A stretch of 5,951 nt of DNA. It comes from Lachnospiraceae bacterium. GTDB lineage: Bacteria; Bacillota; Clostridia; Lachnospirales; Lachnospiraceae. Positions 5,308-5,951 of this stretch are shown here, one piece after another. The notes under the pieces are model-generated. The model was given only the letters and a program-made list of their open reading frames with translations, had not been told where the DNA came from and searched no databases. Every line of letters starts with the position of its first letter. The first letter of the stretch is position 1. The position numbers and the translations under genes were made by a program. The DNA lies in NCBI GenBank assembly GCA_900755865.1, contig CAAEHZ010000529.1:1-5951 (forward strand). The letters are read 5' to 3'.

Positions 5308-5781
5308 ATGGAAGGAAAGCAGGAAAAACAGCAGAAGCAGCAGGAATATGAGAAATATGTAAAGAAGATAACCCCCACACATAATTTATGGTGCCAGATG
5401 GCGAAGGCATTTCTGGTGGGGGGAATTATCTGCTGTATCGGACAGTTTATTTTAAATTATGCAGGAAACCTCGGACTGGATAAGCAGACAGCAGGAAGCT
5501 GGTGTTCCCTGATTCTGGTATTTTTGTCGGCGATTCTGACCGGATTCGGACTTTACCCTAAAATTGTAAAATGGGGAGGCGCCGGGGCGCTGGTTCCCAT
5601 TACCGGGTTTGCAAACGGGGTTGCCGCTCCGGCGATTGAGTATAAGGCAGAGGGACAGGTTTTCGGTATCGGCTGCAAGATATTTACCATTGCCGGACCT
5701 GTGATTCTTTATGGTATTTTTGCAAGCTGGCTGCTGGGACTGGTGTACTGGGTCTGCATGATGTTTGGAATTATAAAATAA
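5308..5781 (+). CDS. spoVAC: Stage V sporulation protein AC (SpoVAC)
   Basis: This is a membrane protein of the SpoVA dipicolinate channel; the Bacillus homologue has been reported to act as a mechanosensitive channel. It has 157 residues against about 150 in Bacillus. A charged, glutamine-rich N-terminus (MEGKQEKQQKQQEYEKYVKK) precedes the conserved core. Family blocks are KAFLVGGIICCIGQ (33-46), SAILTGFGLYPKI (74-86), GAGALVPITGFAN (91-103) and APAIEYKAEG (107-116), with four hydrophobic segments. The EYKAEG block and the long N-terminus distinguish it from the shorter relative SpoVAEb. The frame is open back to a TTG at 5233 overlapping the peptidase stop, but ATG 5308 is preferred on length and promoter position. 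The ribosome binding site is imperfect: AGGAAAGG (5288-5295) is 12 nt away and GGCGG (5299-5303) is 4 nt away. The usual partner spoVAD is not visible inside the window. Confidence 0.9.
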   Translation: MEGKQEKQQKQQEYEKYVKKITPTHNLWCQMAKAFLVGGIICCIGQFILNYAGNLGLDKQTAGSWCSLILVFLSAILTGFGLYPKIVKWGGAGALVPITGFANGVAAPAIEYKAEGQVFGIGCKIFTIAGPVILYGIFASWLLGLVYWVCMMFGIIK

Positions 5782-5835
5782 GAAATATCCGAATCTATTT
5801 AGGAAGTTTTTGTTGTGTTTTAATATAGATTGTGG
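5782..5835 (+). promoter_or_regulatory. AT-rich stretch with an inverted repeat after spoVAC
   Basis: There is no convincing terminator after spoVAC. AATCTAT (5792-5798) and ATAGATT (5825-5831) form a perfect 7-bp inverted repeat, but the 26-nt loop and lack of a GC stem argue against termination. A third related copy, AATCTGTT (5852-5859), lies inside the following promoter, so these could be binding sites for a regulator. Confidence 0.3.
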
Positions 5836-5864
5836 TTGCAAAAAAGAAAACAATCTGTTATTAT
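5836..5864 (+). promoter_or_regulatory. Sigma-A-type extended -10 promoter for the gene at the right edge
   Basis: TTGCAA (5836-5841), a 17-nt spacer, then TATTAT (5859-5864), preceded by TGT to give an extended -10. It matches the housekeeping consensus at 4 of 6 and 5 of 6 positions. Its presence suggests that the next gene is expressed vegetatively, not only as part of the forespore spoVA unit. The leader would be about 65 nt. Confidence 0.55.
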
Positions 5865-5887
5865 ATATCCGGGTAATTGTCGGAGAA

Positions 5888-5933
5888 GGTCTTATATCCG
5901 TGGACAGAGGTATCCACAAGAAGGAGAAAGACC
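5888..5933 (+). promoter_or_regulatory. Possible leader structure enclosing the ribosome binding site
   Basis: GGTCTT (5888-5893) can pair perfectly with AAGACC (5928-5933), just before the start codon at 5936. Inside lies a GTGGA/TCCAC hairpin (5900-5904 with 5913-5917). The AAGGAG ribosome binding site (5921-5926) falls in the enclosed unpaired part. It does not match a riboswitch class I know. Confidence 0.3.
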
Positions 5934-5935
5934 GA

Positions 5936-5951
5936 ATGAATAAAGAACTGA
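5936..5951 (+). CDS. Start of a gene cut off by the right edge (MNKEL...)
   Basis: ATG at 5936 has AAGGAG (5921-5926) 9 nt upstream and lies downstream of a good sigma-A-type promoter. Only five codons are visible, so the product cannot be identified. By position one might expect spoVAD after spoVAC, but the 154-bp gap and separate housekeeping promoter make an unrelated gene at least as likely. Confidence 0.5.

Noticed and set aside
5308..5781. SpoVAEb instead of SpoVAC
   Set aside because: The two share a fold and the VPIT motif, but SpoVAEb is shorter and lacks the long charged N-terminus and EYKAEG block seen here.
5912..5919. DnaA box (TATCCACA, one base short of TTATCCACA)
   Set aside because: It is a single imperfect copy and part of a small leader hairpin, with no cluster of boxes and no replication genes nearby.

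Overview
The window looks like chromosomal DNA from a spore-forming, motile member of the Clostridia. A Lachnospiraceae-type genome is my inference. The basis is three stage V sporulation genes (spoVAB, spoVAA, spoVAC), a methyl-accepting chemotaxis protein, strong AGGAGG-type ribosome binding sites, and moderate GC with AT-rich promoters.

Layout from left to right. A chemotaxis receptor gene lies on the minus strand (39-1367). A divergent 177-bp control region (1368-1544) carries its sigma-A-type promoter and, facing the other way, a candidate forespore (sigma-F/sigma-G) promoter for spoVAB-spoVAA (1545-2700). These two genes converge on a minus-strand YitT-family membrane protein gene (2720-3586), and a shared hairpin sits at the junction. 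Upstream of the YitT gene, 3587-4132 has no protein-coding gene. Most of it (3600-4038) is an array of three related, hairpin-rich repeat units. Next come an M24-family (Xaa-Pro aminopeptidase-like) metallopeptidase (4133-5236), then spoVAC (5308-5781) behind a near-consensus forespore promoter. A 154-bp leader with a sigma-A-type promoter follows, and then the first codons of a gene that runs off the right edge.

How the genes work together: SpoVAA, SpoVAB and SpoVAC are parts of the SpoVA system, which moves Ca-dipicolinate across the inner spore membrane. Here the locus is split. AB precedes AA, and AC is about 2.6 kb further on, behind its own promoter. The two candidate forespore promoters share a -10 core (ATACTG) and an 18-nt spacer, so the split pieces could still be co-expressed. 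The chemotaxis, YitT and peptidase genes appear to be vegetative neighbours.

The most unusual part is the repeat array. The differences between its two best-matched heads lie outside the stems, and one hairpin shared by two units shows compensatory base-pair changes. Two units carry an extended -10 promoter motif (TGATATAAT) on the minus strand. The array ends next to the ribosome binding site of the YitT gene. I infer a structured RNA or leader element read on the minus strand. I do not recognise it as a named family.
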